Shown: positions 42,216 through 52,400 of the stretch, one piece after another
Layout of the letters: each line of letters opens with the position of its first letter
Position numbering within the stretch: position 1 is the first letter of the stretch
DNA from: Glycomyces amatae
GTDB lineage: Bacteria; Actinomycetota; Actinomycetes; Mycobacteriales; Micromonosporaceae
Reading direction: 5' to 3'
Length of the DNA stretch: 64,000 nucleotides
NCBI RefSeq assembly: GCF_020991375.1
Contig: NZ_JAJLQZ010000014.1
Location: 81,394-145,393 of the forward strand
Notes under the pieces: model-generated
What the model saw: only the letters and a program-made list of their open reading frames with translations
Told to the model about the DNA's origin: nothing
Database searches by the model: none
Program-made: the position numbers and the translations under genes

Positions 42216-43534
42216 ATGGTGGGTGCGGTAGCGGATATTGAGGCTGCTGAGGTGGCCTCATGGCGGGATCGCCTGGGTGCATGGTTCGGTCTTATCGCCG
42301 ATGACTTCTTCCGGTTCGAGACTCGCAAGCATGCCAGGGAGTACTTGACGGCGCTGCTGGCGCCACTCGAGCGGAAGAACGGCTGGCAGATCGCAGAGGC
42401 GGTCGGGCATGCGCGGCCGGATACGGTGCAGCACTTCCTGATGCGGACGCTGTGGGACGCCGACCTGGTGCGCGATCGGCTCGCCCGGGCGGTCTCGGAG
42501 ACGATCGGCGGGGCCGATGCGGTGCTGGTAGTCGACGACACCGGGTTTCTCAAGCAGGGCCGCTATTCGGCCCGGGTGCAACGGCAGTACACCGGCACTT
42601 CGGGGAAAGTGGACAACTGCCAGATCGGGGCGTTCGCGGCGCTGGTTAGCGCCCGCGGGCGGGCCCTGGTGGACCGAGAGCTCTACCTGCCGGCCTCGTG
42701 GATAGGTGACCCCGACCGGTGCCGCAGGGTCGGTGTCACCCAGGCGCGTCTGGACCAGGGCCTGGTCACCAAGCCCAGTACCGCCCGGCGCATGATCGCC
42801 CAGCTGCGCGATGCGGGCCTGGCCTTCGGATGGGTGGCCGCCGACTCGGCGTACGGCTCGGATCATCTCACCCGCCGCAGCCTCGAGGAAGCGCGCATTT
42901 CCTATGTGCTGGAGGTGAAGTGCAGCCAGGTCGTGGTCGACGTCGAGGGCCGGAAACGGGAGATCGCGAACCTCATTGCCGAGGCTCCGGCAGCGGCGTG
43001 GACACGGCTGTCGCAAGGCGAGTGCGAACGGGGTCCGCGCGAGTACGACTGGGCCTGGGGCCTGCTGCCGCCTGGCGGCGAGCTCCGGTCCGGCCATGCC
43101 CGGTCGGTGCTGGCCCGCCGGTCGGTCACGGACCCCGCGGACATCGCCTATTACCTGTGCTTCGCGCCCGAGGGCACCGGCAAACAGCAGCTCATCCGCA
43201 TCGCCGGTGCCCGGTGGGGTATCGAGACCTGTTTTGCTGAAGCCAAGAAGCAGTGCGGGATGGACCAATACCAGGTCCGCACCTGGACCTCGTGGTACCG
43301 GCACGTCACCTTGGCGATGTTCGTCCACGCCTTCCTGCAGACCACCGCAGCGACCGACCCAAAAGGAGCAGCGGACGCGATCGACTCAGCGCGCCGGTCA
43401 TCCGACATCTGCTGGGCCTGATCCTCCCCGCCGCCCGCTCCCTCACCGAGACCCTCGACGCTGTCAACTGGCAACGACGCATCCGCGAGAAGGTTAGACA
43501 AGCTCGCTACCAGCGGAAACAACCACCACCTTGA
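42216..43534 (+). CDS. IS701-family transposase, likely made by -1 frameshifting
   Basis: Frame 0 (42216-43421) gives 401 aa with DDE-type motifs: DAVLVVDDTGFLKQG, GWVAADSAYGSD, and ARWGIETCFAEAKKQCGMDQ containing the likely Glu. It ends soon after TDPK. The conserved C-terminal tail (LSAPVIRHLLGLILPAARSL to QRRIREKVRQARYQRK) is in the -1 frame, ending at 43534. The shift point is the slippery C CCA AAA at 43358-43364. Coordinates cover the joined product. Other single-frame IS701 transposases, as I recall them, carry a similar tail in one frame. Confidence 0.85.
43358..43364 (+). promoter_or_regulatory. Slippery heptamer C CCA AAA (copy 1)
   Basis: X XXY YYZ heptamer in frame with the transposase (codons CCA AAA). 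It is followed by GG and a GC-rich region. A shift of -1 gives CCC AAA A and enters the tail frame. Confidence 0.65.
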
Positions 43535-43553
43535 GAACTTACGGTAGTCAAAC

Positions 43554-43736
43554 TAAGCAGAGCATCTGGCCGAAGAGGACGGGGAGCACACGATCGTCCT
43601 CAACGCCAAGTACGAGGTGGACGCCAAGCTCCTTGGAAGCGTCAGGACCGGTCAGTCGCGCTCATCTCGTCCTCCATGGTCCTGTTGGGTTTCGACGTTC
43701 TCGAGTTATGTCACTTCGAGACCGAGGTTCGTTACC
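43554..43736 (+). pseudogene. Short coding remnant after IS copy 1
   Basis: Directly after the IS end, one plus frame reads EHLAEEDGEHTIVLNAKYEV then DAKLLGSVRTGQ, with good codon bias, before degenerating. It has no start and is cut by the IS. The sequence left of the element does not obviously continue it, so a deletion probably accompanied the insertion. Family unknown. Confidence 0.4.
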
Positions 43737-44807
43737 TCATTCCTGAATCGGCTCCGTTGTGGCCTTCTTCCACCATTTCATGAATGGGAGCTGTAGCATT
43801 ATTACGCCGAGCCAAGTCGTCCGCATTCCAATGACCAACCCAATAAAGCCAATGATGCTATTTCCCATGAAAAGGAGTCGTGACGACACTCCAACCATGG
43901 AAAGACCAAGCATCATCCAGGCAGCCCAATGCGCGTTTCCCGTCCGAACGAACTGCGCCAACACAACGATCGTTGCAAGCATCATTGCCGTCCCAAACAG
44001 GGAGAAAACGCTTGTGGGAAAGATCATCGGCAGCCAAAACAACGGCACCCCTATCATCAGAAAAACCACACTTACCATGCTATCAACCTTCCAATTCACG
44101 GCGTTCAACCACGGAAGAGTTGCAGCAATAATCAAGCTCAGCCCCATAACCGCAGAAATCGGACCTCCTCGGCCCCCTAGAGTTTCATGCAGCAAGGAGA
44201 AGATACCGGCTGCAAGGAAAAATAGCAGCGCCACTCCTATCCAGATCGGTGAACGAAATCGGATCCCAAAATCGAAGCTGAGACACGCTAGCGCAAAACA
44301 CAAATATGAAATCGCCATAAAAATACGACGATTATCGAAGAAAATTTCGGCGTGAGTATATATAAATACGAGCAATCCAATACAAGTTCCATAGCAGGCT
44401 ATTGCACGTATTGCAGCATCAAACTCGTGAGTGCCAACCGTAACGAGCAAGCCCAAAATTGAGACCGCTGCAGACACTGTCAGTATGTAAGATGAATGAT
44501 CAGCAAGAAAGAGGCTTCCGAGGACTGCTAGAAGGGCCGCAATAACCAAGAGCCCACGGATCGCGATACGAACTAGGGGTGCCCGGGCAGGGAGACGACG
44601 AAGCCCGGTCGCTATTATAGTTACCGCGAACAGGCATATTACGGCCGCAAACGCTCGCTTTCCGAATTCGGCGTGAAGTATGTTGCCGCCTATCCCGAAG
44701 GCGAGCGCGTTCAAACCAGAAATTAGGGAGGTCCGGATCAAGTTGTTGGGATGCCGGTCGGAAGGCGTTCCGGCGTGTTGCGCGAGAGGGGGGTCACGAA
44801 GGGGCAT
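43737..44807 (-). CDS. Polytopic membrane protein, unknown function
   Basis: 356 aa with about ten membrane helices (for example FAAVICLFAVTIIATGL, LLVIAALLAVLGSLFLA, YILTVSAAVSILGLLVTV, WIGVALLFFLAAGIFSLL, LFGTAMMLATIVVLAQFV). Base composition is much more AT-rich than flanking genes, suggesting recent transfer, and it lies between IS elements. It starts at ATG 44807; the ribosome binding site is not obvious. No transporter family motif is recognised. Confidence 0.65.
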   Translation of the reverse strand: MPLRDPPLAQHAGTPSDRHPNNLIRTSLISGLNALAFGIGGNILHAEFGKRAFAAVICLFAVTIIATGLRRLPARAPLVRIAIRGLLVIAALLAVLGSLFLADHSSYILTVSAAVSILGLLVTVGTHEFDAAIRAIACYGTCIGLLVFIYTHAEIFFDNRRIFMAISYLCFALACLSFDFGIRFRSPIWIGVALLFFLAAGIFSLLHETLGGRGGPISAVMGLSLIIAATLPWLNAVNWKVDSMVSVVFLMIGVPLFWLPMIFPTSVFSLFGTAMMLATIVVLAQFVRTGNAHWAAWMMLGLSMVGVSSRLLFMGNSIIGFIGLVIGMRTTWLGVIMLQLPFMKWWKKATTEPIQE

Positions 44808-44915
44808 GTGGCCAGTATGACAGCCGACAGCTCACCCCAAAGCTCGCCTGATCTGACGGTTGGATACATGGAAACACGCTGGACCGGCGCGCGATGAGAC
44901 ATCGCTGCACTTTGT

Positions 44916-44943
44916 CGAGTCAACGTCGATCTTTGTTGACTCG
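44916..44943. repeat. Inverted repeat CGAGTCAAC-N10-GTTGACTCG
   Basis: A perfect 9-bp inverted repeat between the membrane protein gene (minus) and the IS5 remnant (plus). It could be an operator or part of an old element end. Confidence 0.5.
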
Positions 44944-44944
44944 A

Positions 44945-45350
44945 ACATGGCGCGCTATGCCACCGTACGTGCGCCGCCTTCCTTTGGCGTCTCGCACCAG
45001 ACCGCGCACCAGCGCTTCGCCAAATGGTCCCAGGCCGGGCTGTGGCGAAGCTCCACCGAGCGATCCTCGACCGGCTCGACGCCGCCAGCGACATCGACTG
45101 GTCGTAGGCGATCGTGGACGCTGCAAGCCTGCGCACCAAATGGAGGGATCACTGACCGGCCCAAACCCGGTTGATCGGGGCAGGTCCGGTTCCAAGATCT
45201 ATGTCCTCACCGACCGCAACAGGCTCTCGCTCGCACTGGCAGTTTCGGCCGCGAACCTGCATGACAGTCAGACTCTTGAGCCGCTGGTCCAGGGCGTTCC
45301 CCAAACCTGGTCCCGGCGCGGTCCACGTCGGCACAAGCTAGCCAACTGAT
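44945..45350 (+). pseudogene. Remnant of an IS5-family transposase
   Basis: Pieces in shifting frames match the N-terminal half of an IS5 (IS1373/IS402-like) transposase: FGVSHQTAHQRFAKWSQAGL, then GGSLTGPNPVDRGRSGSKI-type sequence, YVLTDRNRLSLALAVSAANL and HDSQTLEPLVQGVP. It lacks the start and is cut at the right just before the insertion of IS701-like copy 2. Not functional. Confidence 0.8.
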
Positions 45351-45417
45351 GAAGCAACTCGCGCCTTAGCACGACAGCTGTATTTCGTTGTGCAGCAAGT
45401 GATCTAGTATTTCTGTC

Positions 45418-46712
45418 ATGGTGGATGATGTTGCGGCGGAGGATGTCTCGGCATGGAAGGCTAGCCTCGATGACATGTTCGCGCTGGTAGCGGGGCTGTT
45501 CAGCCGGGTGGAGTTGCGGCGCCGGGCCAGGTCATACCTGGTGGGCCTGCTGGCGCCGGTGGAGCGGAAGAACTCCTGGCAGTTGGCCGAGGCGGCCGGG
45601 GACGCCGATCCGTGGCGAGTACAGCACTTCTTGGGCCGGGCGAAGTGGGACGCCGATGCACTCCGCGACCGGCTGCGCTCCTATGTGGCCGCTAATCTGG
45701 CCGGCCCGGACGGCGTGCTCGTGGTCGACGAGACCGGCTTCGTCAAGAAGGGCCGCAGGTCGGCCGGGGTGCAACGGCAATACTCCGGGACTGCGGGCAG
45801 GGTCGAGAACTCCCAGCTGGGCGTCTTCCTCGCCTACGCCGCCCCGACCGGTCGCGCGTTGATCGACCGCGAGCTCTACCTACCCGCCTCCTGGATCGAC
45901 GACCGCGACCGGTGCGACGACGCCGGTATCCCCGCAGGCCGCTGGCACCAGGGCGTGTTGACCAAGCCGCGCTTGGCCGAGGCGATGATCGGCCGGGCCC
46001 TCGCTGCCGGGGTCGAGGCCGGGTGGGTCGCCGCGGACTCCGCCTACGGGCGCGATGGGAGGTTCCGGGCCTTCCTGGAGGCCCGCCGCATGCCCTATGT
46101 GGTCGAAGTGCCGGTCAAGCAGACCGTGGCCGACCTCGACGGGAAACGCCGCGTCGACACCCTCATCGGTCGCGCTCCGGCCGAGGCGTGGCACCGGGTC
46201 TCGACTGGGCCAGGGGTGCGCGGCGAACGCGTCTACGACTGGGCCTGGGCCACTGTCCCCTCCTACGGCGACCTGCCCGCCGGGTTCGTCCGCACCCTGC
46301 TGGCCCGCCGCTCCATCGACGACCCCGCCGACATCGCCTACTACCTGTGCTTCCACCCCGACTCGGTCGAGCGAGCCGAGATCGTCCGGGCCGCCGGCGC
46401 CAGGTGGGCGATCGAGGAGTGCTTCCAGGCCGCCAAGGGCGAATGCGGACTCGACCACTACCAGGTCCGCAGGTGGGAGGGCTGGTACCGGCACATCACC
46501 ATGGCCATGCTCGCCCACGCCTTCCTCGCCGTCACCGCCGCGACCGACCCAAAAGCCCACGCGAGCTGGGAAGACTCACAGTCCCCGAAATCCGCCGTCT
46601 CCTGGCGGTAATCCTCCACCCCGCTCGCACCCTCACCCACGCCCTCGCCGCCGCCCACTGGCGACGCCGCCACCAGACCCGCGCCCGACAATCCCGCTAC
46701 CAGCGACAATAG
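45418..46712 (+). CDS. IS701-family transposase, likely made by -1 frameshifting
   Basis: Frame 0 (45418-46611) gives 397 aa: RKNSWQLAEAAGDADPWRVQ, VLVVDETGFVKKGRRSAGVQ, EAGWVAADSAYGRDGRFRAF and ARWAIEECFQAAKGECGLDH, containing the DDE residues. It then ends with TDPKAHASWEDSQSPKSAVS WR. The usual C-terminal tail (LGRLTVPEIRRLLAVILHPA to WRRRHQTRARQSRYQRQ) is in the -1 frame, ending at 46712. The heptamer C CCA AAA is at 46548-46554. Coordinates cover the joined product; the start is ATG 45418. Confidence 0.88.
46548..46554 (+). promoter_or_regulatory. Slippery heptamer C CCA AAA (copy 2)
   Basis: In frame as CCA AAA. It is followed by GCCCA...TGGG, which can form a small hairpin about 2-15 bases downstream, and by GACTCACAGTC. 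Confidence 0.65.
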
Positions 46713-47922
46713 AATCAGCACAACGAAATACAGCTGTCGTGTTAGCACGACAGCTGTATTTCGTTGTGCCGCAGCTGTTTTACTATTGCCTTCGTGATCG
46801 ATGATGTTGCAGCGGAGGATGTCTCGGCGTGGAAGTCGAGCCTCGATGACATGTTCGCCCTCGTTGCGGGCCTGTTCAGCCGCGTGGAACTGCGGCGGCG
46901 GGCCAGGTCGTACCTGGTCGGGTTGCTGGCACCGGTAGAACGGAAGAACTCCTGGCAGCTAGCCGAAGCAGCCGGAGACGCCGACCCGTGGCGGGTGCAG
47001 CACTTCCTGGGCCGGGCGAAGTGGAGCGCTGATGCGGTCCGCGACGAGATTCGGTCCTATGTAGCCGCAACCTGGCCGGGCCCGACGGTGTCCTGGTGGT
47101 CGACGAGACCGGCTTCGTCAAGAAAGGCCGCAGGTCAGCCGGGGTGCAGCGGCAGTATTCCGGGACCGCGGGCAGGGTCGAGAACTGTCAGCTCGGCGTG
47201 TTCCTCGCCTATGCGAGCCAGGCGGGGCGAGCGTTGTTTGACCGCGAGCTCTACCTGCCCGAATCCTGGATCGCCGACCGCGACCGGTGCGACGACGCCG
47301 GCATACCCGATGGCCGTTGGCACCAAGGCGTGTTGACCAAGCCGCGCTTGGCTGAGGTCATGATCGGCCGGACCCTGGCGGCCGGGGTCGAGGCCGGATG
47401 GGTCGCCGCCGATTCGGCCTACGGCTGCGACGGCCGGTTCCGGGCCTTCCTAGAGGCCCGGAGGATGCCCTATGTGGTCGAGGTCCCCGTGAAGCAGACC
47501 GTGGAGGACCTGGACGGCAAGCGACGGGTCGACACCCTCATCGGCCGAGCCCCGGCCGAGGCGTGGCACCGGTTCTCCGCCGGCCCCGGAGTCCGTGGGG
47601 AACGGGTCTACGACTGGGCCTGGGCCACCGTGCCTTCCTACGGCGACCTGCCGGCCGGGTTCGTCCGCACCCTGCTAGCGCGCCGCTCGATCGACGACCC
47701 CACTGACATCGCCTACTACCTGTGCTTCCACCCCGACTCGGTCGACCGGGCCGAGATCGTCCGGGTTGCCGGCGCCCGGTGGGCAATCGAGGAGTGCTTC
47801 CAAGCCGCCAAAGGTGAATGCGGCCTCGACCACTACCAAGTCCGCAGGTGGGAGGGCTGGTACCGGCACATCACCATGGCGATGCTCGCCCACGCCTTCC
47901 TCGCTGTCACCGCTGCCACCGA

Positions 47923-47929
47923 CCCAAAA
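47923..47929 (+). promoter_or_regulatory. Slippery heptamer C CCA AAA (copy 3)
   Basis: The same heptamer and reading frame as in copies 1 and 2, kept although the gene is broken. Confidence 0.6.
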
Positions 47930-48123
47930 GCCCACGCGAGCTGGGAAGACTCACAGTCCCCGAGATCCGCCGTCTCCTGGCGGTAGTCCTCCACCCCGCT
48001 CGCACCCTCCAGCTCGCTCTCGCCGCCGCCCACTGAGCCTGTTTCAATCTGCTTGAGTCCTGTTGCGGTGCAACAGGTGTCGTGACGAGTTGGAAGATCC
48101 TGGCCCCAGGTAGCAGGAGAGCC

Positions 48124-48164
48124 CCTGGTAGAACAGCAGGTGCTGAAATCCGTTGCCTACCAGG
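48124..48164 (+). promoter_or_regulatory. Hairpin covering the transposase ribosome binding site
   Basis: CCTGGTAG (48124-48131) pairs with CTACCAGG (48157-48164), which includes part of the AGGAG Shine-Dalgarno (48162-48166). Such structures in other IS families block translation from outside transcripts. In this element it would do the same by sequestering AGGAG. Confidence 0.5.
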
Positions 48165-48171
48165 AGCTCAC

Positions 48172-48945
48172 ATGCTGTTCTACCCTGCCGCGCTGCCCTT
48201 GTCGACCTCGACCCTCAACCGCGTGGCGGGCCTCATCCGCACCCACCGCAAAGCCATCGGCTCTCGCTGGCGGGTCCTCGATCCCGGCGCCCAAGCCCTG
48301 CTCACCCTCGCCTACCTGCACCAAGGCGCCCCGCTACGGAACCTGGCCGCAGGGTTCGGCATCTCGGCGGCCACCGCCTGGCGCCGCACCCGCGAGACCA
48401 TTCGCCTCCTCGCCGCCCGCGCGCCGGGCCTCCACGACGCCCTACAACACGCGAAGCACTCCGGCTCGGCGTTCGTGATCCTCGACGGCACCCTGATCCG
48501 GATCGACCGCAACCAGATCGACCGGCCCTACTACTCCGGGAAACATAAGCGCCACGGGATGAACCTGCAGGCCATCGCCGACGCACGAGGGAACCTGCTG
48601 TGGATCTCCGGTGCGATCCGCGGATCGATCCACGACACCAAGGCCGCCAGAATCTGGCAAATCCCCAGGCTCCTGCGCGAGCACGACCTGTTCGCCCTGG
48701 GCGACAAAGGCTACGACGGACTCGACCACGACCTGGTGGCCACACCCTTCAAGGGCAAAGGCAAGCCGGAGTGGCAGAAGGAGTACAACCGCCTCCACGC
48801 CCGACTTCGCGGGCCCGGCGAGCGAATGTTCGCACAGCTCAAGAAATGGGCGGTCCTCGACCAGCTCCGATGCGACCCCGCCTGGGCCACCCACATCGCC
48901 AAAGCCCTCCAAGTCCTCAACGACTACGAACGCTCAACAAGTTGA
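48172..48945 (+). CDS. IS5-family transposase (DDE_4/HARBI1-like)
   Basis: 257 aa from ATG 48172 (AGGAGCTCAC upstream). Helix-turn-helix region: GAPLRNLAAGFGISAATAWR. DDE residues: Asp in FVILDGTLIRIDR, Asp in GSIHDTKAARIW / LFALGDKGYDGLD, and Glu in RGPGERMFAQLKKWAVLDQL. The YYSGKHKRHGMNLQ motif is typical of the group. The stop codon lies within the right inverted end, a compact arrangement. Intact, so the element may be active. Confidence 0.92.
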   Translation: MLFYPAALPLSTSTLNRVAGLIRTHRKAIGSRWRVLDPGAQALLTLAYLHQGAPLRNLAAGFGISAATAWRRTRETIRLLAARAPGLHDALQHAKHSGSAFVILDGTLIRIDRNQIDRPYYSGKHKRHGMNLQAIADARGNLLWISGAIRGSIHDTKAARIWQIPRLLREHDLFALGDKGYDGLDHDLVATPFKGKGKPEWQKEYNRLHARLRGPGERMFAQLKKWAVLDQLRCDPAWATHIAKALQVLNDYERSTS

Positions 48946-49057
48946 AACAAGCTCACTGGAGGCGCCGCCACCAAACCCGCGCCCGACAATCTCGCTACCA
49001 GCGACAATAGAAGCAGCACAACGAAATACAGCTGTCGTGCTAAAACTCAAGCCATGT

Positions 49058-49429
49058 TCATTGCCCATCAAGAATCTTATTCAACTCTATCTCAAAAATT
49101 TTTCTAGCCTTGGGCTCCCCATCGTAGTATCTCTCCCAAAACCCGTCGGCCATCCAAGACTCCGGGCCAATCAAAATCAATGACTCGTCATTTATCTTGA
49201 TTCGCCAATTCAATGAGATTGAATCTGAAGTAGTTACGAAACCCCATGAAGGATATAGAGCCGAATAACTTTCTCCCATTGAGTTCGGGCCTACCAGCAG
49301 CCTAAGATAGGTACTCTCGCAAGAGATAGTGAGCTCCAACACGTGATACTCCTGCTCCATTATTAGATCCTGGGCGCCCTGCATCCCCTGTCCCTCTGGG
49401 CCGATCTCTCTATGAAACCGAACTTTCAT
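49058..49429 (-). CDS. Candidate immunity protein for the adjacent RHS toxin
   Basis: 123 aa from ATG 49429, one base overlapping the RHS stop (TGATG), with GGAGGAATTG before it. Small, soluble, acidic protein (YHVLELTISCESTYLRLLVG, GFVTTSDSISLNWRIKINDE, WERYYDGEPKARKIFEIELN). It is much more AT-rich than the body of the RHS gene. A small gene directly behind the toxin tip of an RHS protein is normally its immunity gene. It matches no immunity family I know. The stop is 18 bases from the end of IS copy 3. Confidence 0.7.
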   Translation of the reverse strand: MKVRFHREIGPEGQGMQGAQDLIMEQEYHVLELTISCESTYLRLLVGPNSMGESYSALYPSWGFVTTSDSISLNWRIKINDESLILIGPESWMADGFWERYYDGEPKARKIFEIELNKILDGQ

Positions 49430-52400
49430 CAATTCCTCCACACAATATTAGTTGCCTTGTAATCATAGTCATATATGACCCTTCCGGTTCGACGGTTCAT
49501 ATAGAAGTGAACCTCAAAGCGCCCAAAGGGCGAATTAAAACGAGGAGTCGCAAATTTACCCCAGTCGGAGATCGAACTTCCATCGCGAGTCAAGTACGCA
49601 ATTAGATTCTTATTGCCGAGCCTTTCTCCACTAATAATCATATGGCTCGCGTTGATCACGGAACGTCGCAAGCCCCCTGACGGAGTAAAGATTGAGCTTG
49701 CTTCTCTCATGAGCAAATCTGTCCGCAAACGAACGCCACTACCATATCCCGAAACCGCGCCAGCACCCGAATATCTTCCTGATGTGGAGCCGGAAGTACC
49801 TCCCCCGGACGACGGTACAGAGTTGTCTGGGAGGAGGTCGTCGGCGACCTGGCCGGCCTTGCCTGCGAGCGCTCGTTCGACGAGTGCACCAGTACCGTAG
49901 CCGATGCCCCCGGCAAGGCCGCCCATGACGGTGTCTCGTGCGACGGTCTCGGCGTCGTTGCCGTTGGCATTTGACGTGTAGGCGGCACCAAGCGCTCCGG
50001 CTCCGACCGCGCAGACGGCGGCACCGATCCCAGCTGTTGCGATGCCAATGGCGGCACAACCGCCGATGACCAAAGCAGTGACGACGATGCCGCCGATTTC
50101 GGCGTTGTATTCACCATCTAGCAGGTTCGATCCGAACTCTTTGGTCGTTTCCCAAACGGACGAGGCAGCATCCTGAAAATTACCTACGGGATCGAATGGT
50201 TCATCAAACGGGTTGACATCGATGCCCCAGAACAAGCCGGTGGGGTCGGCGAGGGTAACGGGGTTGTTGGCAGCGTAGACATACCCGGTGAGCTGCTGCT
50301 TGTCGTTGGCAACAAGGAGGGGGTCGACTTCGATGAAGCGGCCGTAGAGCGGGTCATAGGCGCGGGCACCCATTTGCATGAGCCCGGTGGGGTCTGCGGT
50401 GGCGCCGACATAGCTTTGCTGACCGTACCATTCGCCGGAGCGTTCGCCTCGGGTGAGCCCGAAGGGGTCGAAGTAGCGGACGTTCTCGCCGGAGTGGGCA
50501 GCGGCGTTGACCGAGTGGGTGGCGGTGCCGTGGGGGTCGGCGCCGATGAACCGCCACAGGCTCATCGAGGTGCCTTTGCAGGTGGCGATGGTGTCGCCAG
50601 CGTGCTGGATGTAGCGGGTGGTGTCGAAGGTGTCGGTCTGCTTGTTCCAGACGATCTCGGTCTCGGGCAGGTAGAGGGTGGCGGTGTCACCGTCGTCGCG
50701 GACGATGCGCTGCCCCTCGGTGTCATAGACCATGCGGGTCTGCAGGCCACCCTTGCTGATGGCGGTGTTGTGGCCTTCGGCGCTCCATTCGAAGGTGGCG
50801 ATCGTGCCGCCGATGTCGCGGGAGAGCAGGTTACCGGCCGCGTCGTAAGTGAAGAAACTGTTGGTGCCGTCGTCAGAGGCGACCTGGGTGGGGGCGTGCG
50901 CTTGCGAGCTGCCTGCCGCTGGGTAGGTGTAGGTGCGGGTGTCGCCGCTGTGGCCGGGAAGGAGGAGCGAGTCGGTGGCGCGGTTGCCAGCCGCATCGTA
51001 GGTATAGGTGTTGTGGTACATCGCCGGGCCGCCGAGGTCGGTGGCCTCGACGGTGGTCGCGCAGGTGCTGTCGCCTTCCTGAGACCAGGCTTCGGTGAGG
51101 CGCTGCTGGCCGTCGTAGGTGAAGCATTGGGTTTCCCACCGTTCGGGGTTGTCGGCAGGAAGGTCGGCGACGGTGCGGATGTTGCCGGCGTCGTCGTAGG
51201 TGTAGCGAGTGTCGGCGACGGTGGGCGCGGTGGTCTGGTGGTCGAAAGTAAACCGTTGAAGGCGGCGGGTGGTTTCCTCGTACTGGTAGCCCTGGTAGGC
51301 GAACTTGTTGTTGTAGCTGGAGTTCAGGCGGCGGGTCTGGATCTCGCCGTAGGGGGTGTAGGTGGCGTCGTCGACGACGGCCACGGCGGTGCCGTTGATG
51401 TCGGACAGGAGCGAGGTCTGGTTGCCGACGTCGTCGTAGTAGTAGTACAGCTGCTGGGTGCCGATGGACCCCATGGCGTCGTAGCCGCGGGCCGACATCT
51501 GACCGTTGTCGTGGTAGGCCTGGTAGACGTAGTAGGTGCCGGCGAGGGCGCCTTCGGCGTCGGGGATGGTGATCTCGTATTCGCCGGCCCGGCCGCCTTC
51601 GTCGTAGTAGGTGACGGTCTCGGTGTAGGCGTCGTCGCCGACGTAGCGGGTGGAGGTCGCCAGTTGCCCGATGCCGTCGTAGGCGGTGTCGTAGGTCCAG
51701 GAGGCGAGCAGTTTCCCTGCGCTGTCGCGGCGTTCGGTCAGCCGTCCGAGGTTGTCGTAGGCGAGCTGGACGGCCTGGCCGCGGGCGTCGGTGATCGCGC
51801 TGATTTGCCCATCGGTTGCATAGTCGACCAAAGTGGTGCCGGAGTCGGGGTGGGTGGAGGCGGTGGTGCGGCCTTGCAGGTCGTACTCCCAGGACCACTC
51901 GTTGCCGACGCCGTCGCTGACCTCGGTGATCTTACCCGTGGGGCTGTAGGTGTAGATGAGGGTGTCGAAGGTGCCGGTGGGGGTGCCGGAGTGGAAGGTG
52001 CGGATTTCAGCGGTCCGGTCGAAGGCGTCTTCGATGGTGGCGATCGCCGTGCCGCCGTCGGGCGGGGTGACGGTGATCTGGTAGCCGTCGGTGGAGCCGC
52101 CGTAGGCGGTGGTGGTGCGCCATAGTTCTTCTTGCCCGCGGTATTGGGCTTGCACGGTGGTGCGTCCGGCGGCGTCGAAGGCGGTCTCGACGCGGTTGGT
52201 GGAGGCGCCCCTTTCAACAACGGCGAGGGTGGTGGCGGGGGCGCCGGTGACGTAGTCGGGGCCGCGGGTCTCGGCGACGCGGCCGTGGGTGTCGTAGCGG
52301 TTGCTTGAGACGAGACGGTCGTCGTTGATGGTGTCGGTCTGGGTCTGGAGCGGGCGCAGCAGCGAGTCGTACAGCTCGATGGTGGTGATGTAGTTGTCGT

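Larger units (their letters stand above)
42085..43553. mobile_element. IS701-like element, copy 1 (about 1.47 kb)
   Basis: Perfect 17-bp inverted ends (GTTTGACTACCGTAAGT at 42085-42101, reverse complement at 43537-43553) bracket one transposase. The boundaries read CTAG on the left and CTAA on the right, in line with the YTAR targets of IS701-like elements. This copy is clearly diverged from copies 2 and 3. Confidence 0.88.
45370..46741. mobile_element. IS701-like element, copy 2
   Basis: Perfect 24-bp inverted ends (45370-45393 and 46718-46741, starting CACGACAGCTGTATTTCG). They are flanked on both sides by TTAG (45366-45369 and 46742-46745), a 4-bp duplication of the YTAR type. The right TTAG directly abuts the left end of copy 3. 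The transposase is intact apart from the -1 frameshift arrangement. Confidence 0.93.
48035..48954. mobile_element. IS5-like element, 920 bp, inside copy 3
   Basis: Inverted ends are imperfect: left GAGCCTGTTTCAATCTGCTT, right (reverse complement) GAGCTTGTTTCAACTTGTTG. A 3-bp repeat ACT flanks it (48032-48034 and 48955-48957). Removing the element restores CAC TGG AGG (HWR) of the transposase tail of copy 3. It carries one intact transposase gene. Confidence 0.93.
46794..49010 (+). pseudogene. Disrupted IS701-family transposase (copy 3)
   Basis: It starts at GTG 46794 and closely follows copy 2, but a missing base at about 47070 (after RSYVAA) shifts the frame. The correct frame resumes from about 47096 with VDETGFVKKGRRSAGVQ and runs to 47986. 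The slippery heptamer at 47923-47929 is kept. The -1 tail (LGRLTVPEIRRLLAVVLHPA then LALAAAH) is cut at 48034 by an IS. The last residues (WRRRHQTRARQSRYQRQ) reappear at 48956-49010. Two independent lesions make it inactive. Confidence 0.9.
46746..49039. mobile_element. IS701-like element, copy 3, split by an IS5-like element
   Basis: The same 24-bp ends as copy 2 (46746-46769 and 49016-49039). The flanks are TTAG left and CTAA right, not a direct duplication, so this copy's surroundings may have recombined. It contains a frameshifted transposase gene interrupted by the 920-bp IS at 48035-48954. Confidence 0.9.

Noticed and set aside
50374..52125. 583-codon open frame antisense to the RHS gene
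   Set aside because: Gly/Val-rich shadow of the YD-repeat region; no ribosome binding site or motif.
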